Positions 37,449 through 50,635 of a stretch of 64,000 nt of DNA are shown here, in pieces. Within the stretch, counting starts at the first letter, position 1. The number at the start of each line of letters is the position of its first letter. Where the stretch lies: NCBI GenBank assembly GCA_039707465.1, contig CM077644.1:215201962-215265961 (forward strand), given 5' to 3'. The position numbers were made by a program, and so were the translations under genes. The notes under the pieces were generated by a model. It worked only from the letters and a program-made list of their open reading frames with translations, was not told the DNA's origin and searched no databases. Origin of the DNA: Rhabdophis nuchalis. Lineage: Eukaryota > Chordata > Lepidosauria > Squamata > Natricidae.

Positions 37449-37620
37449 ATAATAGTGACAATTCAGATAATCTGCTCCCTTCCAATCCATAAATTTTTAA
37501 GAATTTCTGTCCAGAACCATATTAAGTAAATTCATTTAATATGCTCCTTAACAGAAATTCTTGGAAAGTTATGAATTAAAAGGGAGCAGATTATCTGAAT
37601 TATCATTGGGATAATAGTGA
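37449..37620. mobile_element. Foldback element with about 54-bp arms
   Basis: Left arm 37457-37510 (ATTCAGATAATCTGCTCCCT ...) and right arm 37551-37604 (... AGGGAGCAGATTATCTGAAT) are inverted repeats with a 40-base loop. Direct copies of ATAATAGTGA lie at 37449-37458 and 37611-37620. No transposon family was recognised. Confidence 0.75.
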
Positions 37621-37900
37621 TTAACAAGCATACAGTGATTTTTTTTAAAAAAAGGATAGTGGGTTGTCAGATTAATAACAATTAATGTACTTATTCTCAC
37701 TAATCATGGTCCCAGGTTCAACAACAGAACCAGTTTTTAAGGATCTGTGAAAGGCCAGCAGATTAGAGCAAATCTGATCTCCAGGGAACAATGTTCTTGA
37801 GGGTGAATGCCACAACAGAAAATGTTCTCTTTCTGAGCCTCACCAATAGCATTTTGTAAGGGATGGGATTAAGAGCATGTCTCTTCTGCTAGATCTAGAA

Positions 37901-38251
37901 CAGGAGTGTCAAACTCAATTTCATTGAGGGCCACATTAGGGTTGTGTTTAACTTGGGGGGGGGGCTTGGAGTGGGCATGGCCGATGTGAGCATGGCCAGC
38001 TTGACATAACTCTTGTCAGGGTGCCTGGGGTGGCCCAAGTGCTCTGCCAGCGAAAACAGTTTGTGGGGGCTGTGCGTGGCCCTCAGCTCCATTTTCACTG
38101 GCAGAGGATTGCAGGAGGCCATTACAGTTCCATTTTCACTGGAAGAGGCACCGCAGGTCAGTCCTTTGCAATTCCCAGAGCAGCACCGCAGGCCAGATCT
38201 AAGTACCCCATGGGCTGGATCCACCTGCGGGCCTTCAGTTTGACACCCTTG
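37901..38251 (+). mobile_element. hAT-like MITE, family B
   Basis: CAGGAGTGTCAAACTC at the left and CAGTTTGACACCCTTG at the right, with an 8-bp flank ATCTAGAA / ATCTAGCA (one mismatch). The interior is GC-rich and 351 bp long. Confidence 0.82.
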
Positions 38252-38487
38252 ATCTAGCAGAATGGGTAGATACAACTGGGGAAAGAGGGTCCTGTATGAT
38301 TTTATGAATAAGAATTTCTTGTTGGAGAAGAAGAATAAGTATCTTGCATTTAATGACACTCATCAAATGAACTGCTCACAAAACTAATATCACAAGCCAT
38401 GTCATTTTTAATATATGGAGCAAAATTAAATGGTGTTTCACTATATTATACCATTTAATGTAACCTGTAATTTTTATGTGCCTAAAT

Positions 38488-38658
38488 CAGAGGTGGTACC
38501 AGTTCGGCCGAACCAGTACTGGTGGCGGCACTGACATCATCACTGGTTCAGCCGAGCCAGTATTGGCAGCCAAACTGACGTCATCAGAAGTGCATATGCA
38601 CTTCCAGGCACATTCCCACTACCAAGCTGGTAGCGAAGAAAATGGGATGTCATGCCTG
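38488..38658 (+). mobile_element. hAT-like MITE, family C
   Basis: Starts CAGAGGTGGTACCAGTTCG and ends near ATGTCATGCCTG. The flanks GCCTAAAT and GTCTAAAT differ by one base. It resembles the element at 4381 in its CCAGTTCG/ACTGGTT content. Confidence 0.65.
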
Positions 38659-38723
38659 GTCTAAATATCATTGAAGAATTCTTCAGCAAAACTGAACAAA
38701 TATTTTATGTAACAAGTAGAGTA

Positions 38724-38971
38724 CAGTGGTAGCTTGGTACTCATCATTAATTGGTTTTAGGATGTGTGATGCATACCAAAAACAATAAGTACCAAAGAAA
38801 TGTTTCCCATAAGGAATAATGTAGTGAGTCATAAGGCAGTCGACACCAACAACGTCTAGTTTGTGCATTGAGAACCAAACAAACGAATAACAGGATAAAA
38901 TGTTTGTGTCAAAATGCATTGAGTACCAAATTAGATAAATTTCAAAGTAGTTGATTACCAAGATACCACTG
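38724..38971. mobile_element. Tc1/mariner-type MITE
   Basis: CAGTGGTAGCTTGGTA and TACCAAGATACCACTG form terminal inverted repeats. The element is flanked by TA on both sides (38722-38723 and 38972-38973), as expected for Tc1/mariner insertions. Confidence 0.85.
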
Positions 38972-38974
38972 TAT

Positions 38975-40540
38975 ATAACAAATATAAAATGAAATGCTTT
39001 TTAAATGATTTTTCTCCAGTGTTGCTCTGGTATTTTATTATGGTCTCACACAGAGAGGAAAAACAAACACTTCTATGTCCACCCATCTCCACTTTCCAGA
39101 ATAGTTCTATCTCAATTTAACAACAATCCATTACATCTCATGAACTATATACTATAATTCATGGGCTGTTAAGATTTTAAAGCTTTCTAGTACCTCCATA
39201 TATTCTGCAGCAATGATAAGACTTAGCACTAAGGAATCATAATAAATGAAACTTATTTGAAAATCCAGTAGCTTTAGCACTTACAATTAAGATTCTGTAT
39301 TTTGATTGGATGAATGGGTGTGATTTTGGCACCGAGAAGCATCTACCAAAATAAAAAGTTAACGCAGACATATCTTAGCTCTTTTAAAACATAGAAATAT
39401 TCTTTTAATTTTTAACATTTGAAATCATTTCTTTAAAATAGATGTATTCTCAGTTTTAGAGTGAATTAACTAATCAATACAAGTATACTTTTTGTCCTGA
39501 ACTAAATATAAGTTGTTCCAATGATTCTTTGAAGACTAGCATGCACTGATTCTATACACATGACATTGTAGCAAACCACGATAACACCAAAATAATGACA
39601 TGCATGCTAGGATATCATCACATAAATGCTGCTATTATGAACTTGTATATTGCTTGTGTGAGAAAGAGTGTCAATAGGCATTTTAACCAATTTTTTATTT
39701 TTACTATTTCCACTCCACCATATCTATAGCTATATATATGTCAAACAGCTTCCAATGAATTATTCCTGAATAATATACTCCAAACAAATACATTACTACC
39801 TATGCATTTATAGAAGTAGTAAGTAATTCAAAACTAAATCCTAATTCCTTCATTTCTCATTGTGAAACTATAAAACTAAGTAGTGTTTTAATCTGGTCTA
39901 ATTACTACCTACCTTACAGTTCTTACAATTACAAAGAACATTATATAAACAAATTAAACTGTTTTACATTCTTACCCAAAAAGTACAAAACCAATCTTTT
40001 TGCATCCTGATTTGCCTGAACATATAGATATGCACAGAATCATAGCACTGAAGCTTGGAAAGTAGCAGGCAACAGTAACACATTCAGTTCAGCATGGTCC
40101 AAGAGCAATATAGGAAAATGAAAAATATACTTCTCTACAGAAGTATAAATCATCCAGAAAACTAACATGCTTTTTTGCATTTGTTATTTGAAAACACAAC
40201 AGAATAAATAATATCTATAATGTGTATTGATTGCACAGTGCATATAGTTGTACATTTGTAACCTCTTTCAAAAGAAGGACGATCAGTGTTAGAATATATA
40301 TGGACAACAAGATGGCTATCATTTATCTTTACCTCCTATCTTATCCACAGATGGAATCTGTTCTTGCTAATTTATTAGTTAACTGACTTGAAGGAATTTA
40401 AAATGAAGATAGGATCATTGTGCTGATAGACTGTAGTCAACTTCCCAGTGATTCCATCCTCCCCATGCCTTATTCAGTCTAGTAAGATGGGAGGGTTCAC
40501 CTGGGGAATATATATTTCTCTTTACATGTCTAGTTTCGGC
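38975..40540. other. Intron sequence, unrecognised
   Basis: AT-rich intronic DNA between ADAMTS6 coding exons 6 and 7. I see no gene, repeat family or conserved block. Confidence 0.5.
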
Positions 40541-40559
40541 ACCAAAACGCCTTCAAAAT

Positions 40560-40690
40560 GCCTTTGAAGAAAATCAGGGGGAATGCATCATGTTGATTTT
40601 CTTAGTGGTTTCATTGACTTTCAATATCATTGACCATGCCATCATGGTGGAGAAACTATCTGAGCTAAGTATGGATGGAACATTGACTGG
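40560..40690 (+). mobile_element. Very degraded L2 reverse-transcriptase relic
   Basis: The frame VDFLSGFIDFQYH parallels [14 protein letters not shown] of the intact L2 copies. The rest is too decayed to follow. Confidence 0.45.
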
Positions 40691-41012
40691 AACATGACAT
40701 TATGAACTGCCAGGCTTCCTTGGTTTTTTATATGTATCCTGTCTCAGTTCAAGTTGGCATTTGTCTATATAGCATGGGACTGTACTTGAGTATTTTCACT
40801 GGGAGGGGCTTTTTTAGAGGGGGGGGGGAGAATGTCCTTCCAGGAAGGGAAAAGTCTGATATCAATTATATTGCTATAAATGTTTTAATTATTTGGGATA
40901 TGCTTTTGTTTTCTGATTTTAGTGTTATGCATTTTAATTACTAAATGTTCAGTTTGTTTAGAATTGTAATCTGTATAAGATTATCCTGCCTTAAACTGGG
41001 AAAATTTAGCAT

Positions 41013-42460
41013 TAATACAATACAATACAATAGCAGAGTTGGAAGGGACCTTGTTGGTCATCTAGTCCAACCCCCTGCATAGGCAGGAAGCTTATACCAT
41101 TTCAGACAAATGGCTAGCCAACATCTTCTTAAAGACTTCCAGGGTTGGGGCATTCACAACTTTTGGAGGCAAGCCGTTCCACTGGTTAATTGTTCTAACT
41201 GTCAGGAAATTTCTCCTTAGTTCTAAGTTGCTTCTCTCCTTGATTAGTTTCCACCCATTGCTTCTTGTCCTGCCCCCAGGTGCCTTGGAGAATAGTTTGA
41301 CTCCCTCTTCTTTGTGGCACCCGCTGAGATATCGGAACACTGCTATCATGTCTCCCCTGGTCCTTCTTTTCATTAAACTAGACATACCCAGTTCCTGCAA
41401 CCGTTCTTCATATGTTTTAGCCTCCAGTCCCCTAATCATCTTGGTTGCTCTTCTCTGCACTCTTTCCAGAGTCTCCATGTCTTTTCTACATCGTGGTGAC
41501 CAAAACTGAATGCAGTATTCCAGGTGTGGTTTTACCAAGGAATCATAAAGTGGTATTAACACTTCACGTGATCTTGATTCTATCCCTCTGTTTATGCAGC
41601 CTAGAACTGTGTTGGCTTTTTTGGCAGCTGCTGCACACTGCTGGCTCATATTTAAATGGTTGTCCACTAGGATTCCAAGATCCCTCTCACAGTTGCTACT
41701 ATTGAGCAAGGTACCACCTATATTGTACCTGTGCATTTTGTTTTTCTTGCCTAAATGTAGAAGAACCTTACTTTTTTCACAATTGAATTTCATTTTGTTA
41801 GATAGTGCCCAATGTTCAAGTTTGTCAAGATCCTTCTGTATCTTAAGCCTATTTTCTGGAATGTTGGCTATTCCTGCCAGCTTGGTGTCGTCTGCAAATT
41901 TGATGAGTTCCCCATTAATCCCCTCATCCAAATCGTTGATGAAGGTGTTGAAGAGTACTGGGCCTAAAACAGAGCCTTGGGGTACTCCACTGCATACTTC
42001 CCTCCATGTAGATGCCGTTCCATTGAGGACTACACGTTGAGTGCGGTTGGTCAGCCAGTTGCGAATCCATCTGGTGGTGATGCTGTCTAACCCACATTTT
42101 TCTACTTTATCTAATAGTACGTTATGGTCTACCTTGTCAAATGCCTTACTGAAGTCCAAGTAAATTATATCGACAGCATTCCTCTGGTCCACTAATTTTG
42201 TCACTTTGTCAAAGAATGCAATTAGATTAGTCTGGCATGATCTGTTTTTGACAAACCCATGTTGACTTTTGGCTATTACTTTGTTTGCTGCTAGGTATTC
42301 ACTTATTTGTTGCTTAATTATCTTTTCCAGAATCTTCCCTGGTATTGAGGTCAGGCTGATGGGTCTATAGTTTCCTGGATCTATTTTCTTTCCTTTTTTG
42401 AAGATGGGAACTATTTTCTTTCCTTTTTTGAAGATGGGAACCACATCAGCTCTAAATTTT
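41013..42460 (-). mobile_element. 5'-truncated CR1 LINE with long open RT frame
   Basis: The minus strand encodes about 450 residues without a stop (42444-41092): NYRPISLTSIPGKILEK, IIYLDFSKAFDKVDH, CSGVPQGSVLGPVLFN, then the catalytic FADDTKLAG. The C-terminal part has SMSQQCA-like, PHLEYCIQFWSP and RVQRRATKMIRGLE motifs. These are hallmarks of CR1. The 3' end AAGGTCCCTTCCAACTCTGC, followed by a short (ATTGT)n repeat, is the standard CR1 terminus. A perfect 30-bp tandem duplication (42381-42440) near the truncated 5' end adds ten residues in frame. The endonuclease half is missing. Confidence 0.92.
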
Positions 42461-42523
42461 GGTTTATTTTTTATTTTTTAATTAAAAATCAAACCAAGAA
42501 AGAGGATGGTGCAATACTTTAAA

Positions 42524-42648
42524 CTGTGTTTTTCAACCTCAGCAACTGTAAGATGCTTGAACTTTAACTATCAGATTTCCCCAGCCAGCATGGGGAATTC
42601 TGGGAACAGAAGTCCGCACATTAAACTTGCTGAGATTGTGGAACATTG
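42524..42648. mobile_element. Diverged palindromic MITE, family D
   Basis: TTTTTCAACCTCAGCAAC on the left pairs with TTGCTGAGATTGTGGAA on the right. The centre has CCCCAGCCAGCATGGGGAAT. The flanks ACTTTAAA and CTCTAAAA are only similar. Confidence 0.65.
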
Positions 42649-43924
42649 CTCTAAAAGCGTAAAATAAAATATCTTCATCTGTCTTCAAGCTGAAAATACT
42701 GATAATCATGAAATTAAGGTCAGAATCTTTCAAACTGGAGTTGTTTCGGTAAGTGGTAGAAGCAGTTCACAAGCACATAGCAAATGGCCTGAACGTAACA
42801 AGTCAGAATGAGCTGAAACTTGATTGGATTCAGCTCCCAAATAAAAATCTCAATTGCAAAATATTGCTCAATATGTTATTTTGTTTAATGTGTTCTTCTT
42901 CATCATAGGTAATTCTCAGTTTCATATAATTTATATCAATTTTTATAACAATAAAGGATGAATCTGAAAAAAACCCTAGTATTTTATTTCTGAGATGGAC
43001 TACCTGTTTCCCAATCATACTTTTTCAATTTCTTCTATAATTTCCATACAAATTCAACAGTCCTCTTTCATATTTACTTGAGTTCATTATCTGTTTCACC
43101 AAATATGATAGCAAGCAGTTTTGCATTTGTAAAGCTTTTATCTTGTTAATTTTAACCATTAGTTTGCTAACATTTGAACTACATTAATAAAATATAGCTG
43201 ATATTAAATATGTAGTTATTGTTTATAGTATTTGTTCTATATGTTATTTATTAAAATTAAAAATGATTATGTGTTAAAATATTTTTTTAAGTGCACTTGG
43301 AGCATAACAGGAAAATTTCTATGCTATATGTATATATGATTTATTTTAAAATAAGAGGAAGTGAGATATGAGCTGGTACTATAGGGGGTTCACTGATGTT
43401 CTGTTACCCATGAATCATATTAATCAGGAACCAGTCATTATCTCTTTAAGGTATTATTTAATATGGCTCTGCTTTAGATAATACATACATTAAAAAGTAA
43501 GGAAAATGTAAAATAGTAAGATACAACATTACCACTCAGTATTATAAAATATTTAGGCAGGAACAGGTTTAATAAATTTAGAATAATTATTGTTTTTCTT
43601 CTTGAAATACTAATAATTTGAAGACATGGCTATAGCTTCCTAACAAAATGATAAGTTGTTTTTTAAGGCCAGAAATTACAAAGGTCCAATTTATCCTCTT
43701 TTTCTTCCTGGAAGGTCTCTCTATGGCTTGAGACCAGAGGCTATGAACATACTGCAGCTTATACTTTATACAAGATTGTAGGGCTGCCACTCCAGCTGGC
43801 TGCACATAATTACAGTGATTGCAGTCTGAGAACTGGAATTTCACTACAGAAATGTGATCAATATTTAAAAACAGCACTGCTAAGAGGAATCTCTTATAAA
43901 TGTATCTATTTTGATTCTTTACAG

Positions 43925-43968
43925 ATATGACATCTGCACATATAAAAACAAGCCTTGTGGAACTCTGG
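43925..43968 (+). CDS. ADAMTS6: ADAMTS6 coding exon 7: 44-base micro-exon
   Basis: A very short exon between acceptor TTTACAG at 43924 and donor CTGG|GTAAGG at 43968. It encodes YDICTYKNKPCGTL and joins exons 6 and 9 in frame (phase 2 in, phase 1 out). It carries two of the disulfide cysteines of the catalytic domain. It is separated from the previous exon by 12 kb that includes the second Helitron and the CR1. It is too short to stand out as an open frame on its own. Confidence 0.92.
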
Positions 43969-44149
43969 GTAAGGTTCATAGTGTAAGCTAAATGCGTATT
44001 TATGCTTTAAATGTTTATATAGATTAAATGGCTTCCCTATATCTGTTTACATAAGGATAGATTTCAAAATATATTTTACTTTCAAAAAGGAATTTTTAAA
44101 TTTTATTATTTGTTATTTTCAATAGTTGGATTACTTTAAAAGTCTAGAA

Positions 44150-44233
44150 CAATATTTCCCAACCTCAGCAAATTTAAGATCAGCTGACATCTGCTTTCAT
44201 AATTCCCCAGCCTGCAGTGATTGAGAAATACTG
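44150..44233. mobile_element. Short diverged MITE, family D
   Basis: CAATATTTCCCAACCTCAGC at the left and GAGAAATACTG at the right, flanked by GTCTAGAA and GTTTAGAA. It lies 180 bp after ADAMTS6 coding exon 7. Confidence 0.65.
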
Positions 44234-44239
44234 GTTTAG

Positions 44240-47000
44240 AAGTAATCAAAACAACATTTAGGGGAAAAGAAAGCTTATGCTTTCTTCATCATAAAGATTA
44301 GTCTGATACATTTCACATAATACAAAATGAACCCTTAGGAAAGACAGCAATCAAATTTACATTGTAAAATGGTTGTGTTTTAGAAAATATGAACAGCTGA
44401 TGATTGCTGTGATGTCAAAGCTTCCCTAACCTGCTAGCATTCATAAAGTATTTAGAAAACTTGCATGCGTTGTAAATTTAAGTTATTTTGCTCTGCTTTT
44501 AAATTATAATTTAACACCCCTAATGATTGAGTGATCCTGCAATTTCACTACTGTTTATATTCAAGTATATGTGGGCAAGATAAAATAATCTGTTCTTGGA
44601 CAGATTTTTGTCTGTCTCCCCCATTTCCTTATTTGAGAAGTCATGTCTGTCTAGCACCTGGCAAAATACATGGGCCAGGTGGTATGATCTGAATTTGAAC
44701 TCTGCATTCAAATCTAAAACCTTGGTCCAGAATTTTCTAAGAGCCACTTACATACATATGAAAAACCAGTTCCTTCTGGTATATGGAAAGGAGTTCACAA
44801 ATTCGATCTCTGCAGGATTTCACTATGTTCAGAGAGTTGCATTATTACTATCATCTTCTGTTAAACATGTTGAAAGCTGAGTGCAGGAGTTACAGTACAT
44901 TCTTTCCCAGTTGACGATTAGGACATGAGATCTCCACATTCACAAAATTGTCATCTCCTTGTCATTTGGAGCATGGGGCAACTAGTTTGCAAGTGGCAGG
45001 AATTCCCACACTGAAACTGGGTAGAAAAAATGAAAAGGAGTCTGCAGGCTTAAATAAAAAGAGTGGGACAACAGTAGCAATTCTCCAAAGTCAGCAGAAA
45101 GAAGGTAATATTCTGCCAGATACATAAAAACATACATGTTCCTTTGATTATCTCTCAAGTTTGGCACTGGAATATTATTTTTTTGATGACTTCATGCTGT
45201 GTTCCAGAGGCACTTGTCTTTCTCTTTCATCCTGATGTAAGAATTCTATATTAAATCTCACTGTGATGAGCCTAGGGATAAATTAAACTATACTTTATTC
45301 ACAGCAGCCAGGATTAACCCTTCATTTACTTCATCATTTACTATTATTTAAACCATCTATTAACAGACTTAAGGAATAACTATAAAATGTATGCAACATT
45401 AAATAAACAAATTGCTTAGCATCACATCTTTACTATTCTGTTTTCTTTGCACTGATAAGAGACAGGGCAGAGTTTTAGGTATGCATATATTGTTAATGCT
45501 AGCTAATATGAGATAGTTTGATATATGAAAGATGAGAGTAGATCTTCTACCAGTTCCTATTACTAATATTAATTAGCCAGATATTTAAAGAATTGGATTG
45601 CAAGAACCATGCATGTTGTACCTTTTGGCAGTAGCATTCACTATATCAGCTTTATCAACTTTTGTTCATTTAATGTTCTATTTCATTATCACAAGTAGTA
45701 ACTGTTCACGCACACATTTGTAATCATATTATAGAATTTTCTTGTAAAATATTGTAGAGTGAACAATATTAACAGTAAATGTAAACAGATAAATAAATAT
45801 GTTTATTACTTTATTTGCCAGTAGAAATATTACACTATAGAGAAATTCTATTGAATTTTAGCTAAGTGTATAATACAGGTCACTGTTATTACTGACTAAA
45901 ATGTGCTGCTTAACAGAATATATGTGAATATTCCAATTCTCAGTGCGCAGTTCACTTGTTTTGTATTAGTTGCTTTAAATTTCATAATGCCACGTTATTT
46001 CTGCTAATGCAACTTTCTTTAGTTATTTTAAGGGCTTCTTATAATTCCTTACAATCCATTAAGGCATTGAATATGTTACATAATACTGCTGTCTAGCCAA
46101 GGTGTTTCATTTTATGTTTGCATCCAATATTTTTTATGTAAGGTTCACATTTTCTCATGCTATTGAATTTCATGCTTTTATCTTGATCCAAAATTGTTAA
46201 CTGAATTTTGATTCTTTATATGCTATTGGCCATATTATCTAGTTTTGATGAGCAATCTATCCATTATTTTATCCAGGTTCCTTATAAAATCTTGACTTGG
46301 ACAATACAATACAAGCAAGGCAAGAATTAATTGGCTATGTCTTTACCAGCAGAGTTTGTTTTCCATTCAACAGCAGGTTAAGAGAAATTCTGTATTACTG
46401 AACTTCTGGCTGGATAGTCTTTAGTGTACTACAACAATAACTTCTGGTTTTCCGTCCTAAATTTATTCAATGCTTTTTTATTAGATATAATTTCAATTCT
46501 AAGCAGGTGAGAAAGTAACCGAGTTGATGAGTGTCAGTGCAATGACAATAAAGACTATACTATATTTTGTCTTTCATATCATGAATATATGCTTTTGGAA
46601 TTCCAACAGCTCTTGAAATGAAATATGTAGGCTAAATGTTCTGTATGTTTTGCACCAGCATATGCCTTCCTTTTGAGTTACTGCTAAATCATTCATATTC
46701 ATTTGAATCTAAGAATCTTCCTGTCCTGTTTCTCCCCTAAAAAAGAGGACTGATGTTTGTTCTTTAATTTGAGAGACACGAATATCTCCTCTTGTTTGTG
46801 TGTGAAATATTTATACTTCATTTTTCTTCTTTGTTTTATTCCTTTTTCTTATAAACTACTAGAGTTTACTGACTCTCATCCAAAAGCGATATATCCTTCC
46901 TTATTGATAATACAAAAGTTCAAAAATGTATCTCAAACTCTTTGTTTTGCAGCCCAGAGGATGTACATGATACCTGTTTTGCAGATCAGTAGGTCTGCTT
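44240..47000. other. Intron sequence, unrecognised
   Basis: AT-rich intronic DNA. No exon or repeat family was recognised, and the short open frames have no domains. Confidence 0.5.
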
Positions 47001-47009
47001 CCTCAGTGT

Positions 47010-47850
47010 GCTTGCATAGAAACATAGGACTGGAAAAGTGCTTGATGGTCTTCTAAACCAACTCTCTGCTCAAAGGAGAAATCATCATGCCATCTTGGAC
47101 CAATGGATGTCCAATCTTTTCTTGAAAACCTCCAGTGATGGAGCATCCAAAATTTTGGAATATTTCCACTGCTCAATGGTTTTCACTATCAGAAAATTCC
47201 GCCTTATTACCAAGTTGGAGCTCCCTCTGACAAGCTTCCACACATTGCTTCTTGGTCCTTCAGGTCCTATGGAACCCTTCAATTATTGGCCGATTGCTAT
47301 CATATCTCCCCCAGTCTTCTCCTTATTAAGCTAAACATACCTAGCTTATTTAGCTATTCCTCTTAAGATTTAGCTTCCAGAGCTCTTACATTTGTGGCTG
47401 TGGTGGAATCTTCAACTAGACTGGGGGGAGGGATCAAGTAGGAGCCAAGTTTAGAATCATTGTACTGTGGTAAGTAGTTAGGAACAGACCTCAGAATCCT
47501 TGAAGTCTTAACTTGCCATTCCCAAGGGAACACAATCAGTTTTGTGATATTCTTGTAACCTAGTTGACTAGCAATAAGCTACTGTTGAGACTCTTCATGA
47601 GTGGTTTTGTTTGCTTTTGCCTGACAATTTGCTCTTCTCTACTCTCCTTCTGAGGCCTTTTTGGTATTCATAAGACCAGAACTCGATGCAGAATTCTAAA
47701 TGCAGCTACAATAATGCAGTACAGAGTGGTGCCATCAGTTCCCTTGATCTTGATACTGTTGATCAACATAGAACTGCATTGACTTTAGAAGACACTAAAT
47801 CTTGATGAATTGAACTCTACATCTTCCCTGCCTAATTTCTACATATAACT
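47010..47850 (-). mobile_element. Old CR1 LINE 3' region
   Basis: The minus strand reads RSNVWKLVRGSSNLVIRRN then FLIVKTIEQW and LEVFKKRLDIH, a decayed form of the CR1 C-terminus at 41 kb. Farther left on that strand the CR1 body can be followed weakly to about 47800 (TTGATCAACAGTATCAAG region). There are many stops and indels. Confidence 0.75.
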
Positions 47851-48992
47851 CAGTTGCTCAAACCAAGAAACTTTTCACACAGCTTTTCTGCTCTGCCAGT
47901 TCTGATGACATCTCCACATGCCTTTATAGTAACTAGTCAAATCAGTTGACTTGGAACACTTCCTCCATACTGCAGCAGTCTTTAGTAGAACCCAACTCTT
48001 AGTGTGGTTTTTTAAAAAGTACTTAATAGGGTTTTAAAAAACCTAATCCATGTATTTTATGGTTTCTGGAGTTTTTATACTATACTATGGAAAACAGTGG
48101 AATAAGACTGCATAAATGATGATCTGGGAATTACACAGGATCACCCCCTAGAGTTGGAAGCTTTTCTGTGGCATTGTACAGGAATTACAGACTCCTAATT
48201 GCCAAAGATGTCCTTCTGTGAAAGAAAAGCTACAAAAAAAAATCAGAATACCAAGAAAAAAAATTACATAAAGCAAAAAGAGGGGAAAAATAGAATTACA
48301 TTTACAGTGGCAAAGTTCAGAACTTTGCAGCGCAGCCTGAAAAGAGAAAAAAAAATAGATAGACCTAAGAGTAAAGATAAAACAATAGTCTGAATAAAGT
48401 GGTTTAAAACTGATCATTTCTTGGGTTTGTTGGTTGTTTTTTTTAGCATGATTATAGGAATTATACCAGTCCTCAGCTATAAATGTGAATTGTATTCATT
48501 ATATTCTAAAAGTGTTAACAATATTATTTGTACTGTAGGAGAAAAAGGCATCAATAGATACTTTTGTTACAACTGGCAGAATTTATGGAATGCTATGTTA
48601 TGTTGTTATCTTTAAAATTACGGGAAGGAAAACATGATTGTAACCTTTTTCTATCGGAAATTACAGTTGGTTAAAATAATTTACATCTACTTTAGCAAAG
48701 CGTGTTTTGATTACTTTTATTTTGCTCTAGTCTGGAGCCAGTGACTGTTACGTAAACTAAACATATACTTGAAGATTAAACATCAGACTATCTTCATTTC
48801 TTGTCCATATCTAATTGCCGGGAAGCTAATAGAATAACCTATAAGTATAAAATTCTTTAAAACTGACAAAATTAGGTCAGCTACAGATAATAATGTCATA
48901 CGTGCATGCAGTTAATAGCTTTTTGCATACTGTAATTATAATCAAGAGAACTTGATTATAGGGGGTTAGAAATGGCTAACAGGGAGGATATA

Positions 48993-49408
48993 CTGCATTT
49001 TTCGGAGTATAACACGCACCAGTATAAGATACACCAAGGTTTTGAAAAGGCAAATTAAAAAAAAGTTTTTGCACTCTGCAGACTTCCCCAAAATGGCCCA
49101 ATTTTTGTGAAAACGGACCCCGTTGTTATTCAAAAAAAGGCACGAATAGCCTTTAGGACACTTGTAGAGTGCTCCTGGGGGCTGAGACGGCCAAAATTGA
49201 GCAAAAAACGGCCCATTTTTTGCTCATTTCTGCCCTCCCCAGCCCCCAGGAACTTTCTGAAAGCTTCCTAAAGGCTATTCCTGGCCATTTTGGTGAAGGG
49301 GGCGGGGTTTCAGGAGGAAAAAGTGCTGTATTCAGTGTTAAGATGCACCCAGATTTTCAGCCTCTTTTTTGAGGGGAAAAGGTGCGTCTTATACTCCGAA
49401 AAATACAC
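48993..49408. mobile_element. Tc1-like MITE with complete ends
   Basis: CTGCATTTTTCGGAGTATAA and TTATACTCCGAAAAATACAC are inverted repeats, with TA at both flanks (48991-48992 and 49409-49410). Inverted internal blocks (CCTAAAGGCTATTC and GAATAGCCTTTAGG) add to the hairpin potential. It is 416 bp, has no transposase, and is the intact relative of 28025-30189. Confidence 0.85.
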
Positions 49409-50488
49409 TATGTGTGGTTGAGGTAAAAATATTTTCTAACTTGTTTTATACCAGTTATTCTCAGACTAGGTATTTCCTGGTATTTTATATACCATAGCTT
49501 CTATAACTGAGCATGCTAGTTGAAGCAAATAGGAGAGATAGTGCAGAACATCTGGAGAGAGCAGTTGAAATCCTGAATTATAACGATCTGCCTTGAAGGC
49601 AAAAAAAGGTATAAAGTTAGAGTGAAGCCATGAAATACTTGCAATTTATTCCTATAGAAAAGAGGTATCCAATATTATTTTTATTTCTTTTTTTTCTTCA
49701 CAAACACAATTGAGTTCTAAAAGTATTCTTTTTATAGTATTCTGTAACAATATTTTTTCAGCATACATATAATCCTTAGGGGTGTACATTAATGTTTTTT
49801 CCAGATAAGTATACAATACTCTGAGAAATATATCAGTAAAGCTGCAACAGATCCATTATCAGTAGTGATAATTGATTAGTCCTGCATTAAAGTATATCAT
49901 ATACAGTACTCCATATGTAAATGTCTGAAGCTATTCATTCATTATAGATTTTTAAGGCACATATTTCATGCTGTAATAAAAGAAAAACATGATAGTGAGT
50001 ACAAATTAATGTTTCTTTCTCTGCAATTGATGTACTGAGATTATTTTTTTCTCATAAAATTTCTCTAGAATATATCACTTGGGGATTTTTGGGTAGCTAA
50101 AATGTTATTTGTATGTTTTATGAACCCACTAAACTTAAAACCATTCTTTTTTAAAAAGTAATGTGGACACATTTTGCTTTCTGCAACCTCAAAAATGTTA
50201 AAATAAAAATGCTTGCTTGAATTCCCTCTCTTGGCTCAAGTTACTAGGTGGTCCCAAGTTACCAGAAGTAAAATTTATAAATCTAACCCCTAGTCTAGAC
50301 ATTTTCCAGCAATGACTGCAGTTCAAAAAATATTAATGTCTAGCCGGCAAAGTGAAGTTCCCCCCAGTGATTTTGCAAGGACTAAAAAGTTAACCTTTTG
50401 CCAACTGCTGCTTTTAGGCATGGAGGTTATTAAAAATAATCCAGGCATTTATAACTAAGGCTTTTAAGACTGAAACAAGTTGGCATGA

Positions 50489-50635
<147 letters not shown>

